NCBI RefSeq assembly: GCF_965638725.1
Contig: NC_134950.1
Coordinates: 81,270,657 to 81,334,656 of the forward strand
Direction of reading: 5' to 3'
Source of the DNA: Aptenodytes patagonicus
Lineage: Eukaryota > Chordata > Aves > Sphenisciformes > Spheniscidae
DNA: 64,000 bases
Each line of letters begins with the position of its first letter. Positions within the stretch are counted from its first letter, which is position 1. The notes under the pieces were generated by a model. That model was not told where the DNA came from, searched no databases, and saw nothing but the letters and a program-made list of their open reading frames with translations. Of this stretch, positions 12,325 through 23,438 are shown piece by piece. The translations under genes and the position numbers were made by a program.

Positions 12325-15300
12325 CTGTAACACAGAATGTTCCATGTTGGCTGAGTACGGAGTTAACACGGTATGTATTTACAGCCCTCAAATTGTCCTG
12401 GTTTTTTACTTTTCTGGGAGACAGACACAGTGTGTCCTTGCCATCGTTTTCTCTTCTACTAATTTTATACCCAAATGCATTTCTGTTACTACACTTTCTT
12501 TATTTAACTGGGCTTTTTTCTCCAGTAAAATAACAGCATGTGACTGCAAAAAAAGTATATGGGTTACTGTAATAATACCTGTAAAGGTAAAAACACCAAT
12601 CGCTCAGTGTCATGAGAAGGTTAGCATTTAGTGATCACTGTACAAGTTACTGCTGATAGACCTCACAAAAAAAAAAAAGGGGGGAGGCAAGATTTTGAAT
12701 TAATTTGAAATTGAAGGAGGAGAGGCACAGATACAAAATTGGCAGTTTAAAGCTACTGACGCTTTTGGCAGGAAAATTAAAGCCAACACCACTCAATGAA
12801 AGCGTGTCTTCCTCTTTGATCCCCTTGGAAGATAATCATCTTTCTCCAGTCGTTCTCCACCCGTGCTCCCCAGGAAGCTGTTGACAGAGTACCAGAAAGG
12901 AGAAGCTCTGCAGGACAGCGGGATAGGAAAAGGATAGTCACAGGATTTTTTAATTCTCCTGCAACTAGTGATCCCACTGGTACAGGTGGGGACTTTCTGC
13001 TGATTTTATGCACCATCAGTATGATTAAAGAGGGTCTCCTATCTTAAACTTGACAGAAGTCTTCCTTCGAATTCTTGCCCTTTTCCTCCTAAGAACTATC
13101 ATATATAAATCATGCATATTTTGCAACAGAAACAGAAAACATTTTTTCGTGTCACTGTAAAACTTTTTGATTTGGGGATAAACAACATAAATTTGTGTAG
13201 AACCACTGTAAGAGTTAGTGAAAGAGGAAAAAAGTGCAAATTAGTTTTCTACTTTCTCTTAATTAAATATCAAATTACAAAACAAACATGAAAAGCATTA
13301 AAAAGACAAATATCTCTGATGGGAAACTCACCTGCTCCAATGGGATGTAGTCATCCTTTTCAGCAAAAATGAAGAAGGTGGGATGAAGCAAATTGGATCT
13401 GCCCTCAAAGAACCTGATCACTCCTAGGGAAGAAGGAGAGGCATATACAATGAGCCATGCTACTTAAAGTGGTTAAATCACTACCAAAGCTATACAGTCA
13501 AAATAAAAGACATTCTGATCAGTTAGAGCTGATCAGCTCGTAATGGAATTAAACACCCTTTGCTTAAAAGTCCCTTTTGTTGTGAGAACTTCCTATGATT
13601 TGGGATGTCATTAAAGATAAAAAGACTAACTCTATCTGAAAAAGTCAGGGAAGAATTGTTACATTTGCCCCATTCTTGTGGTTTTCTTTGGGCATCTGCT
13701 TCTGACCACTGTCAGAGACAGGGTCCTGTGAAAGAGGGACACTTCAGAGCTGCTCGCCTCTAGCCTGGCGTGGCCATTTTTAAGATAATTGTAAATATTC
13801 ATCATTCCAGGTACATGGTTAGGATTTCAGTGTACATATATTTATACTGATATAAATTCATAACAAATTGATATTGTAATTTTGACTATTCAAATATATT
13901 TGAATTTAAGTAAGAGTAAAACCAACTAGCTACCACCCTGGCCACTCTTTTCATTATTGAAGTTACTACAACAGGAAAGTAAAAAATTAGCAAGTAGCAT
14001 TGTTGAATTGACTCAGCTGATCAGCAAATCAGTGCAGCGAAACAGTGCCCATAAACCTTCTGGAAAAATACCTTCAATTTCCTTTCGCCTCACATGAATA
14101 TAAATTGCTCTGGGTTATATAGAAGTACAGAGGTTTGTAACAAAAATATTAAAAGTAGCATAAATGCATTAAGAATGGAAGTCTGGGAGTGCAAGGGTTA
14201 AAACAGAGAGTTAAAAATGGTTCATGTTAGTAACAAAGGGCCACTGCCAGGAGTGACATTGAGGAATAAGGTGTTCATGTCATGACCTGAAGGTCTGCAG
14301 CCTGTGCAGCCCCCAGCCCAGATGTCTCATCGGCAAAAGACCCTGCACTCTAACAGAAGGACAGCAAAAAGGTTGCAGCGCATCACTACTGCCATGTCTT
14401 TCCCTGTTAGCCCAACAGGGGAATAGAGTACAGACATATGTGTCAAACAGGTCTTCCGAACAATGAAAACCAGACAGTGGGCAGCAACCTCTCCTAAGAC
14501 TTATGCAGACCGAGGTAAGCAAGATACTGTGGCAACGATCCACCTCATAGTAACTGCTGGCTCCTAAAAGATACAAAAGATGTGCCCAGAAACCATTCTG
14601 TCATCCCCAGCCAAGAGGAACCTGAGCGATAGTGAGGCCTTGGCATTTGGTGTCCTTTGTACGCTATGTTGCACAGAAGCCATCCTGACCATGCCGCTTG
14701 AATACATAGATCTTGCTGGTTAGGATTAAGTGCAAAAATGTGAGTGTGCAAAATCAAATTGCTTAAAGATTTTGTATAATAAAATCACCTTCTTCCATAA
14801 GATGTCGCACTGAATTTTGTTACAGTAATACTCCTACAGAGTAAGTTCCTGCACCGGTCATGTCTGCTCAGAACATAATAGGTATTTGAGACTTACCATA
14901 GAGGGACACCCCCGTCTTTAAATGAGGATTTTTCAGCATCAGATGTTGTACTGCTGCTCCACCCCAGCAAAACCCAATGACACCAATCTTCTTTGCACCA
15001 CATTGTTCACTTAGATACTTCACGATGACATCAACTTCTCTGAGACATGTAAATGAAAGTGAATTAAGGCTCTAGCTCTGTTCCCCTGGCCTCCAAAGTG
15101 GCTACTGCTCGGAGACTGGCTGGGCATCAGTCCGCTTGTGGGAGGCGGTGAGTGACTGTCTTTGCATCACTCCTGTTTTTCCTCTTTCCTTCACTTATCG
15201 AACTGCCTTTATCTCAACCCATGCGTTTTCTTGCTTTTGTTCCTCCTGTTCTCTCCCCTGTCCCTCTTGGGAGGAGCGAGTGAGTGGCGGTGTAGGTGCT

Positions 15301-17268
15301 TGGCTGTTGGCTGGGGTCAACCCCCAACACTAGTTTACTATTATTTATTTCTAAAATACAAGAGAAACTCCAGGGGAGAAGACAAAGGAAAAAATCAGTC
15401 TTCCTAGATCACTGTTACTAGAACCTAAGGCGATTTTATAAACAGCGATCCAATTAATTTCACAAATGGCAATAGTTGTCTTTTAGGCTAACACAAATAA
15501 AAGTTTAAGAAAGACACAGCCAGTCAAGAGCATTCCATTACCACAAATGTGACTATAGGTAAACTCTCTCTCATTGGGGAGACAAATATTTTATGAAATT
15601 GTGGAAGTAAATTTGAAATTGTTGCTTCAAAATCAGCGGTAACGTTATGCAATCAAGTTACGTGTCAGATAAAAATGGCAAAAATATACCTAGAAGAATG
15701 GGAAAGTAGTATGCTTCGAACTAGCTGGGATCTGATGGGGAGCAGGACAAATGTTCCCTAGTTAAATAGTGTTTGGTGACTACGTTTGCACCCTATCTGA
15801 AATCCATAGAAGTTGTGCCTGCCAGTGGGAACTGAGCAGTGGAAGGACCGAGCTGCATTTTCTAGCCTTTGCTGGTTCTTTTCTTTTGAGTCATTCATCT
15901 CACTTCTACTCTCTGCACAGGTAAACAGTGGGCGCTTTTTTTCTTGTTCAAAGTTCTACTTTTCTCCAAAAAGCACCCCTCACATACCCACGAGCTTGAC
16001 CTACGAGCTGCATGAAATTTCTGTTTGTGGACATCCAGCTTTATTTGACCCATTAATAATTTAGAATCTAATCCTGCATCTTTACTGAGGCAAAAATTCC
16101 TACGGAAGAAGGATGTCCACTCGCTGGACAAAGAACAACGGTTGTACTTGTCTATTTTGCCGGCATTTCGGGTTTTCAGCCAGTCATCGAAAGACGCCCA
16201 GTCATTAGAAGGTTTCCAAGCTTCTTGCCCCACAAAAAAATCTGGGCAGATGGCTCTGCAAGAAAAATGAAAACATTTTATGCCCATGAAATAACACTGA
16301 GAAAGGGTTAAAGGGAAGTCTGTGTGTACTATACAACAAATTCATTTTGTTGAATACGCATAGAATTTAATCCACATCAAAGCACCATACAAGCAACCCT
16401 CATTATTTTTCTGTCTAATAAGGAGACTTAGCATAACTTCCAGATACATTTTCCCCTGTTAAAATTCATTAATTAATTTGACAAATTGTTAACTGCAATT
16501 GAAAATCCTTAGTGGTTTCTTACTGAATTTAAAAAAAAAAAAAACCACCTACAATTTACATGGTATGTACATTTGGGCTAGAAGTAATGCTAACCCAGTA
16601 ATACAGGAAAAAGGATACCCAATATGCTTTTCACATATTTGAGAACTTGTTTCTTTCTTTGGCACAAGCTGGTACACTTTACCTTCATGGAATGACTTCC
16701 AGCTTCTCTGGAATTTTTACCGTAACAGCAAAGTTGCACAGATGCTACGTCGGGAGGGAGGAAGCAGGCTGCTTCGGGCTCATGGAGGACGAAAGATGTA
16801 GAATAAGAATTTTCTCTGTTTCCCCTCTCTTCTTCTGTGCTTGCCTACTACCTGGTTACGGTAGGACTACTCAACTATGTTAGACTTCTTACACTGTTTT
16901 AACAAACGGGAAACTCTTTAGAGAAACATGTAAGTGAAGCCCATGAAATTATTTGTGTTTGTATGGTTTATACAAAAAAAGGAAACAGCTGGCTCAACAA
17001 ACTTTCTTATTAAAAAGACACTTTGAAAACAGTAGTATTTCTTACATGTATCCATTAGCCGCAAGCATATCAGCCATGTATCTGGTGTTTGGGAGTTGCC
17101 ATCCAAATACATCATGAATCACAACCACAGCTTTGTCTGTGCTGGCAGGTGCTTTGCAAACATACGCCTTGATGTGCCCAACTTGTACTTCCTGCCCACG
17201 GCCTCCGTAGTCAAACCTGTCCCCAATATCACATGGGCAAGGCCTCGATTCATTAGCCATGTGTGATA
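12145..17268 (-). CDS. CMBL: CMBL copy A: carboxymethylenebutenolidase homolog, 5 coding exons, 245 aa
   Basis: Cytosolic alpha/beta-fold hydrolase of the dienelactone hydrolase family. The human enzyme cleaves cyclic ester prodrugs such as olmesartan medoxomil. Minus-strand exons join as 17260-17046, 16255-16148, 15039-14897, 13423-13332 and 12324-12145 (738 nt, 245 codons plus stop), the same length as human CMBL. All introns are GT-AG and the frame is unbroken. The protein starts [10 protein letters not shown]. Catalytic residues are Cys132 (GFCWGG), Asp179 (FAEKD) and His212 (GQTHGF). A noncoding upstream exon is implied by an acceptor 8 nt before the ATG. The promoter was not identified and no CpG island lies close upstream. 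Copies B and C follow upstream in the same orientation. Very likely functional by sequence; expression unknown. Confidence 0.93.
13332..13423 (-). CDS. CMBL: CMBL copy A, coding exon 4
   Basis: Acceptor CCCTAG and donor GTGAGT, 92 nt. It encodes [17 protein letters not shown] then [13 protein letters not shown], including catalytic Asp179. This short exon is not visible as a stand-alone open frame and was found by homology to copies B and C. It is the most diverged exon between A and B. Confidence 0.9.
14897..15039 (-). CDS. CMBL: CMBL copy A, coding exon 3 (nucleophile exon)
   Basis: Acceptor GTCTCAG and donor GTAAGT, 143 nt. It encodes [17 protein letters not shown] through GVSLYG. The nucleophile elbow is GFCWGG, with the Cys132 codon TGC at 14969-14967. 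Confidence 0.93.
15097..15332 (+). mobile_element. ERVL-type LTR fragment in intron 2 of copy A
   Basis: It matches the downstream half of the 2.8-5.4 kb LTRs: the CTGCTCGGAGACTGGCTGGG block, then the TTTATCTCAACCCA block and a terminal ggtcaaccccc-like end. The ATT run is replaced by C/T-rich sequence, so it is an older or different subfamily. Its edge lies only about 57 bp from the exon 3 acceptor. Confidence 0.75.
16148..16255 (-). CDS. CMBL: CMBL copy A, coding exon 2
   Basis: Acceptor TTGCAG and donor GTACAA, 108 nt. It encodes [13 protein letters not shown] through TRNAGKID. Human CMBL has the corresponding [10 protein letters not shown]. Confidence 0.9.
17046..17268 (-). CDS. CMBL: CMBL copy A, coding exon 1
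   Basis: Acceptor TTCTTTAG, an 8-nt leader, ATG at 17260-17258, then 215 coding nt ending in phase 2 at donor GTAAG. It encodes [10 protein letters not shown] through ANGY, including the [13 protein letters not shown] strand-loop. About 94% identical to the copy B exon. Confidence 0.93.
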
Positions 17269-20200
17269 CTAAAGAACAAAAAATATTCAGTTGTGAATAT
17301 CCCAGCATACCATACTGAAAAAGATCAAAATGCAGCAGTATCATGGAATATCGAATTTTTGAATCATTACGGTAGTATTGCAAACATACTGATTACCGTT
17401 AGAACTAAAATGCAGCATTAGTCAATAAGCCCATTGGGTTGTTTTTTATAAATAATAATCTCGTTAGAGTTACTTATGTTATAAACTCTTCAGCGGGGAC
17501 CTGGTACATAGCTAGGGCTTCCGTGCCCTACAGTAATAGAGTAAAAATAAAGACCAACCAGCCAGGCAACCATCACAAATTATTTAAATAGTGATGAAGC
17601 CAGTTCTTTCACTCTTCATCGTGTGTATGTCTTCGTCAGGAATGCATAACTTTCTTCAGTATAGACTGTAAAGGCTTAATACAGGACTTAGCATTTTGAA
17701 GGAAAAAAAAAAAAGAAAACACAGCTACTGTGTAGAAAGATACAATTACACTTAGATTAAATGTGATATTTTCCTCCAGAGAGTTGAAATATTCCATAGC
17801 TGACCTTTTCAGTGTCAAGAAATTCTTTTTCTAAACCAGCTTTAGCATCAGATATTGCAGACTTTTGAAGGAGGATACTTAAGGAAGGTGCCAATAAAAA
17901 TATACCAGTGAAAGCCAGAGTATAAAATCGTATTTATCTAATATTAAATAAGGAATGCATTCAAACCCCAAGACAGAAAAAAAAAAAACCTGAACATAAG
18001 GAAAAAATCCTTAAGTTGAGCCAAATGTTTTATGAACAAGGTAACAGCAGGGTATGGTTAATTTTTTACAAACTATTGCTTAAACGAAAATAAACAAGTA
18101 ATTCACAAAGGTCAAAAAATGCCAGCCGAATCTAACACAGATTTATGTAGCTCCTTGGTCTCAAATTAATGATTTTATGCCACTGACCTTAGGTTAACCA
18201 GCTGGGTGAACTAACTTCATATTGCTGCAAATGACTCAAATAACATATTGGAATACGCACGGAGTATCTCCAAATTATTAAAGAACGTGGACAGAATTTA
18301 GATGAAGCTTTACCTAAACTCTCTACAGATAAACTGCATGTACTAAGAAAATTTTGCCAGTACAGAAACAAGGATGTTCAAATTTGACTATGCCAAACGT
18401 ACTCACAGAGAGAAATGGAGAAAGCAGGTTACTGAACAGTCCCTGAACTAGCGTGACTTACGTAGCTGTGGCACTAAAGGGACAGCTTTAGGAAAACAAA
18501 CAAGCAAACAACCCTACAGCCAGGAGATTTGCACAGATTTCCAGGGACCGAGATGTTCTGGGTTTGCAGACTTTAAAATCGAGAATATCCCAAGCAGTAT
18601 TAGCAGGGCTAGGGTTGCAGATCTTGGGAGGCTTCATTTTCAGAGATCAATTCAAGACAAGCTGTACCTTATTTGAAAGCTGTATTAACTCTGGGCACGC
18701 AGATTTACACTAATCCCCTACTTTTTTTTTTAAATAAGCCACACCCACCCATAGGTGTTTTTTTCGACACATGTAGTCTCACATATAGGACTTCTAATTT
18801 AAAATAAGTCTACCAGGAAAAAAAAAGAATTAATAGATGAGCATATAAGACAAAATAAAGTTTAAATATATAATAAGAAAGAATTGATAACTAATTTTCC
18901 ATCCACAAACTATTTCCTTTTGATTAGACTAAAATATAAAAAACCAGCAACTGAATATTAAAGAAACATATTTTTCAGAACTCCAGAAACACAAACACAA
19001 TGCCTTTACCAATCAGTACATCCTTAAAGGCTTTAATCGCAAATATTTCACATTATCTGATAAAACGTAAAGCAAAATGTAAAACATGAGATATTTAAAG
19101 ATGCAGATATAGCAGCTGAGGAAAAGAGCTCCCAGCACAAGCCTGCGAGGGGTAGTGTTGGCTTGTATGGTTTATAAGCTATATAGACTCGCAAGCTTTG
19201 TAGTGTAATCAAAACGTTTTGGTGTCTCTACATTTGCCACAGTATGCATTTTGTGCAAATAGTATCTTTTTCTGTTTCTGAGATGCTACTGAAACATTCC
19301 TTAAAAATTAATCCCCCTCTCTTACATCCATCAAAGCTATTCTTTTAGGAGGATCTGTAAACCCACAGCCTTGGTGTTGCACCATCTCCACCTGCAAGCA
19401 CTTGAGCATTTATTTGAAGACCAAACAGTAACTTTAGTTTTCAGAAACTTGAACCTACAATCAGAAAAATAGAAAGATATTGCTGTGCGGCTCTCTCACT
19501 TTCAACAGACTCTCCTGAGTCCTCCTCCTGAGAGGTCTTCCTCACCTCAGGAGGGAAGCTAAAAGGTTTCTGAACCATGATCTCAATGAGGGAAGAAAGT
19601 AGCCCCCTGATAGTATGCGCTCTTTAAAAAACCACGTAGATAAAATGCAAGTCCCCCAAACATGCTGAGTCAGACCTCAGCATGCACTTGGTTTACATTT
19701 CTCAGGAGGAAAAGTTTAAAAAAACCCACCAAACCAACCCCACACATACCCGTGGCACAGCAAGCGTGCGAGACAGCAGAGGCAAGTCGCAAGAGCTCAG
19801 CGTGGATGGTCACCACTGAATGCGATCCCGAAAGAAAGTGCTAACTCATAAAATGAAAGGGGTGAGTGCAAGGATCAGGTTTCTTCAAAGAAGAGTTACG
19901 CAAGTTGCTGCCTTTACCTCTGCATATCGCAGAGTCACAAAGTTGAAAGTTCGCTCTTTCTAAAGCCATCAATTTTATTGCTAGTGTAGGCAGGGTGTGC
20001 TGCTGTGAGGAGTGCTGCTATAGCTGAGTACCAAACCTTCTTTTCAACTTACACACAACGGCATTAAGCATTGGAGGTCTTGTCTTTTCAGCTTAGGAAA
20101 CACGTTGACTTAGCTGAGCAATTCATTTAGACAAAACTTTTTTTTTTTTCTTCTTTTAAGGGTGTTCCTTTGTTTTTAAAGGTTGGGGTTGTATCACTTT

Positions 20201-20561
20201 TAAACATTACGCTGGCACTATTATTTCCTTAGACTAGTCATCCATTGGTAAAAGACATATCTAAAGTTATCAGCGGGGTGAGGTAGTGAAGTAGAGACAT
20301 CGCTTCAAAGCTCTATACAAGACAAAGCGTATATAGTATAGGAAAAATATTTTCTCTTTCAGAGTGAAAATAAGTATCATGTAAAAAGGTAACAGCTTTG
20401 TAGATTGCTGTGTGTATCATTATAGTAAGTGATTAAAATGCTGATACATTTTTATCCTATCACAGGACATTTTATACATTTTTTTTTCCTTTTGAATTAA
20501 AGTGACTGCCTGATCCTTGTATCCCTCCCATTCTCCTGATTTTCTTTTCATTGGATTATGA
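17269..20561. other. No gene seen; upstream flank or first intron of copy A
   Basis: A/T-rich sequence without recognisable exons. A noncoding first exon and promoter of copy A should lie somewhere upstream of 17269, but no CpG island or convincing promoter marks the place. Confidence 0.5.
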
Positions 20562-20710
20562 CTCGGTGGAGTCACCATCCCTGGAAGTATTTAAAAGACG
20601 TGTAGATGAGGCGCTTAGGGACACGGTTTAGTGGGCATGGTGGTGTTGGGTTGACGGTTGGACTTGATGATCTTAGAGGTCTTTTCCAACCTTAATGATT
20701 CTATGATTCT
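20562..20710 (+). mobile_element. CR1 LINE 3'-end fragment
   Basis: A short 5'-truncated CR1. It has the GGACTTGATGATCTTAGAGG block followed by CTTTTCCAACCTTAATGATT and ends in the ATTCTATGATTCT terminal repeats. Plus orientation. It lies between copies A and B. Confidence 0.9.
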
Positions 20711-23149
20711 ACTAGGATTATTCTTTAAAGAGCTTTATCTAATGATATTAGCAATCCAAAATTCACTGTTTCCTCAGAGGCACATCTAAAAAGTAGCACT
20801 AAATGCACGTTAGTCTACTACACTTTTGCCTTGGGAAAGCGACCAGCCTTACAATTTAGTCCCCATATAAGCTGTTTTCCCATATTCTGAATAACTTTGT
20901 CAATGCTATTTATTTACAATTCCTAAAATAAAGTAAAACGAATGAAAAAAAAGCCTACCAGAGAATTCCAGAGTGAAGTCATAAGGTTCAAAGCCCAACC
21001 CTTTTGGTTTTTTGGCTTTTCCCACTTGTATACTACAAACAACAAATTATAGCACACAGGGAGCTTAGATACTCCATAGCAACTTCAAAAAACAGTGTTA
21101 AAATAAACGCGAGAAAAACTGGCAGTTTAAATCATTCCTAGAAAAGAGAAATGACAGCAATGCTTGCAGAACCTTTTCTGCACTGGAGTTGTTTAACCAC
21201 ATTTCTACTCCCTTAGTCACAGTAATGTGGCTCCAGAAATTCTTCTTCATACATAAGACTATTCCCCTTTACCTTAATATTAACATTAAACTTCAGAAAT
21301 TAACTGGCTTTTAATTTGATTTCCTGTTGTTTCCATGTTCCTTGCTATGCAATCCATGAAGTTTTTTTACTTAGAAGTCAAAACAATTCAACACATTCAT
21401 GACCTCGGTACGTGCAGTTGGTTGCGCTTTGTACTGTAAACACATACCTCTTTTGGATCTCGCATTTCCAGCTCTTACTCAGTGACTTACAGTTTTATCA
21501 TAAAGATTTGGCTGTACTTGTAGTAACTCGTAGCTACCCTTTTGCTTCAGACAAATGCTGCATCTCTGTTCAATTTTTCTTTTTGATTAGTCACGGTGTT
21601 AGCGTTACAGTACACATGCCGTTTCAGTATTTGTGAATGACTGCTGTTCTCTAAATATATGTCCTCTTGCACATTAGCTAACCTTCTAATGCTAAAGGAG
21701 CTCCATTAATGTGGAGGTATCCAGGTTTTACACTGGGGTAATCAAGGTACAATAAACTTCCAGACCTCTACCTTCTTCTCCTGGAAGAATGTGTTACGAG
21801 AGCTGTATCACCCAGGTAACGGCAGGACTAATACATTACATATAGATGGTATCATATGAAAAGCAACAGTTAATCAGCAGTCACAGGCCAGAATTCTCTG
21901 AAGACCTCCCGACGGGAAAGACAGAGGGCCATTAGCAGCATGTAAAGGAGGAAAACATGGATGGGAAATAGCAAAAGAAATTAAAATCCCATTGAGAGAG
22001 AGACGGTTAATACGTACCGTTGACTACTTTTAAATGGCACACCACAATGTATATTTCGCTGACAGTGTATCAGTTTAATTTGAGAGACTGTCATTAGTAA
22101 AATTAAGGCTTTCCCAAATTACATTTTCTTCCCATTAAATCACACAGCAGTCTTTACCAGTAGCACTGAGAAGGTGAAGAGGGACGTACATTCTTTTCTT
22201 TTTTTTTTTTTTTTCCTTATAACTTTAGAAGTACCGGCACCCAATGAAGATACTAGGCAGTATCTCCCCACGAGGCATAATTAAACTGCGGAAGTCACTG
22301 TCATAGGGTGCACCAGAGGTCAGCATTTCAAGCAGGTTCAAAAAGGGACTGGCAAATTCAGAGGCTAAGTCCATGAGTGGCCAGTCGACACGCTGCTCCA
22401 GTGGCAACATCCAGCTCAGGAACCCCCTGAACCGGCTGCCGGGATGCGGAGTGAGAGGGGAAATTCCCTACGCAGCCACTGCTGGCCACTGACGGAGGCT
22501 GGGTGCTGAGGTAGATGCAACCTTGAGCTGATGCAACACGGAGATTTTTGCTGTATCATCGATGGAAAAGTTACATAACAAGACACATTACGCAAAAACA
22601 TGTAACATTTCTTCTTTAAGCTGCAACCATGGTTTGTAAGCCACGCATTAAAATGCCCTGTCTGCAGATTGCATTGTACTTCTGAATTCCTAAACTGACC
22701 GGGAAATCATCTACAGAGCTTCACAAAACCAAAGGTATCTGAGAACGTGGTACCCCATCTGAATAACCTTAGCCACAAATTTTGAAACAAGATATGCCCA
22801 TTTACGTCACTGGTTAAATACACATCTGCCACCAGGGTACAAGTCAAAAAAGCCTAGTCTCTCACAATGAGCTTCACCAAACAATGCATTTGTGTCCCTA
22901 GATTTTGGGCTTGTGATTTATGTAGAACTTAGATGAACAGTGGCCATAATACACAAAGAGATTAATTTACCATTAGTCTAACTTATTTCAAGCATTAAGA
23001 TAAACCTCAAGGAACTGGAGAATATTTCACAGCGTATTAAAACATGACACTGCTAGGTGAAAGCTGAGACTTCTTCAAAAGAACATAGTATGAAAGTATC
23101 AATTAGAATCTACTGGCAAAAAACATCTAAAATATTGTTTGCTTTTTTC
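20711..23149. other. No gene seen; spacer between copy A and copy B
   Basis: A/T-rich spacer with no exon, RNA gene or complete mobile element. A poly(T) tract lies at 22197-22214. It may hold upstream regulatory sequence of copy A, but nothing specific is visible. Confidence 0.45.
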
Positions 23150-23155
23150 TTTAAT
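23150..23155 (-). terminator. Candidate poly(A) signal of CMBL copy B
   Basis: ATTAAA on the minus strand about 105 nt after the copy B stop codon, a plausible variant signal at a normal distance. Confidence 0.35.
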
Positions 23156-23258
23156 TTCTATTTCAACAAACTCTCCCCTCCAATTTTCTAAAATGTGTTA
23201 TCAAAAATCTGCAGTGTATTACATAATTGTGTCACAAATTAAGTTGCTTGCTCTTCTA

Positions 23259-23438
23259 TTAAATGTATTTATTCAGCCAGTTGATCATATCCTTTCTTCC
23301 TTCCTCAATATAAGGCTTATCTTGAGGACTGATATCTTCTCCTCTGCGATGTACAAAACCATGAGTTTGTCCAGGATAAATTTTAACTTCAAAATCGACT
23401 TTACAATTTTTATTTAGCTTCTGCTCCAGCAGGGTGAT
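23259..23438 (-). CDS. CMBL: CMBL copy B, coding exon 5 (C-terminus)
   Basis: Acceptor TATTACAG, 180 nt to stop TAA. It encodes [16 protein letters not shown] through INWLNKYI, with GQTHGF carrying His212. Its final about 45 coding nt are identical in nucleotide sequence to copy A. Confidence 0.93.
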   Translation of the reverse strand: MTLLEQKLNKNCKVDFEVKIYPGQTHGFVHRRGEDISPQDKPYIEEGRKDMINWLNKYI

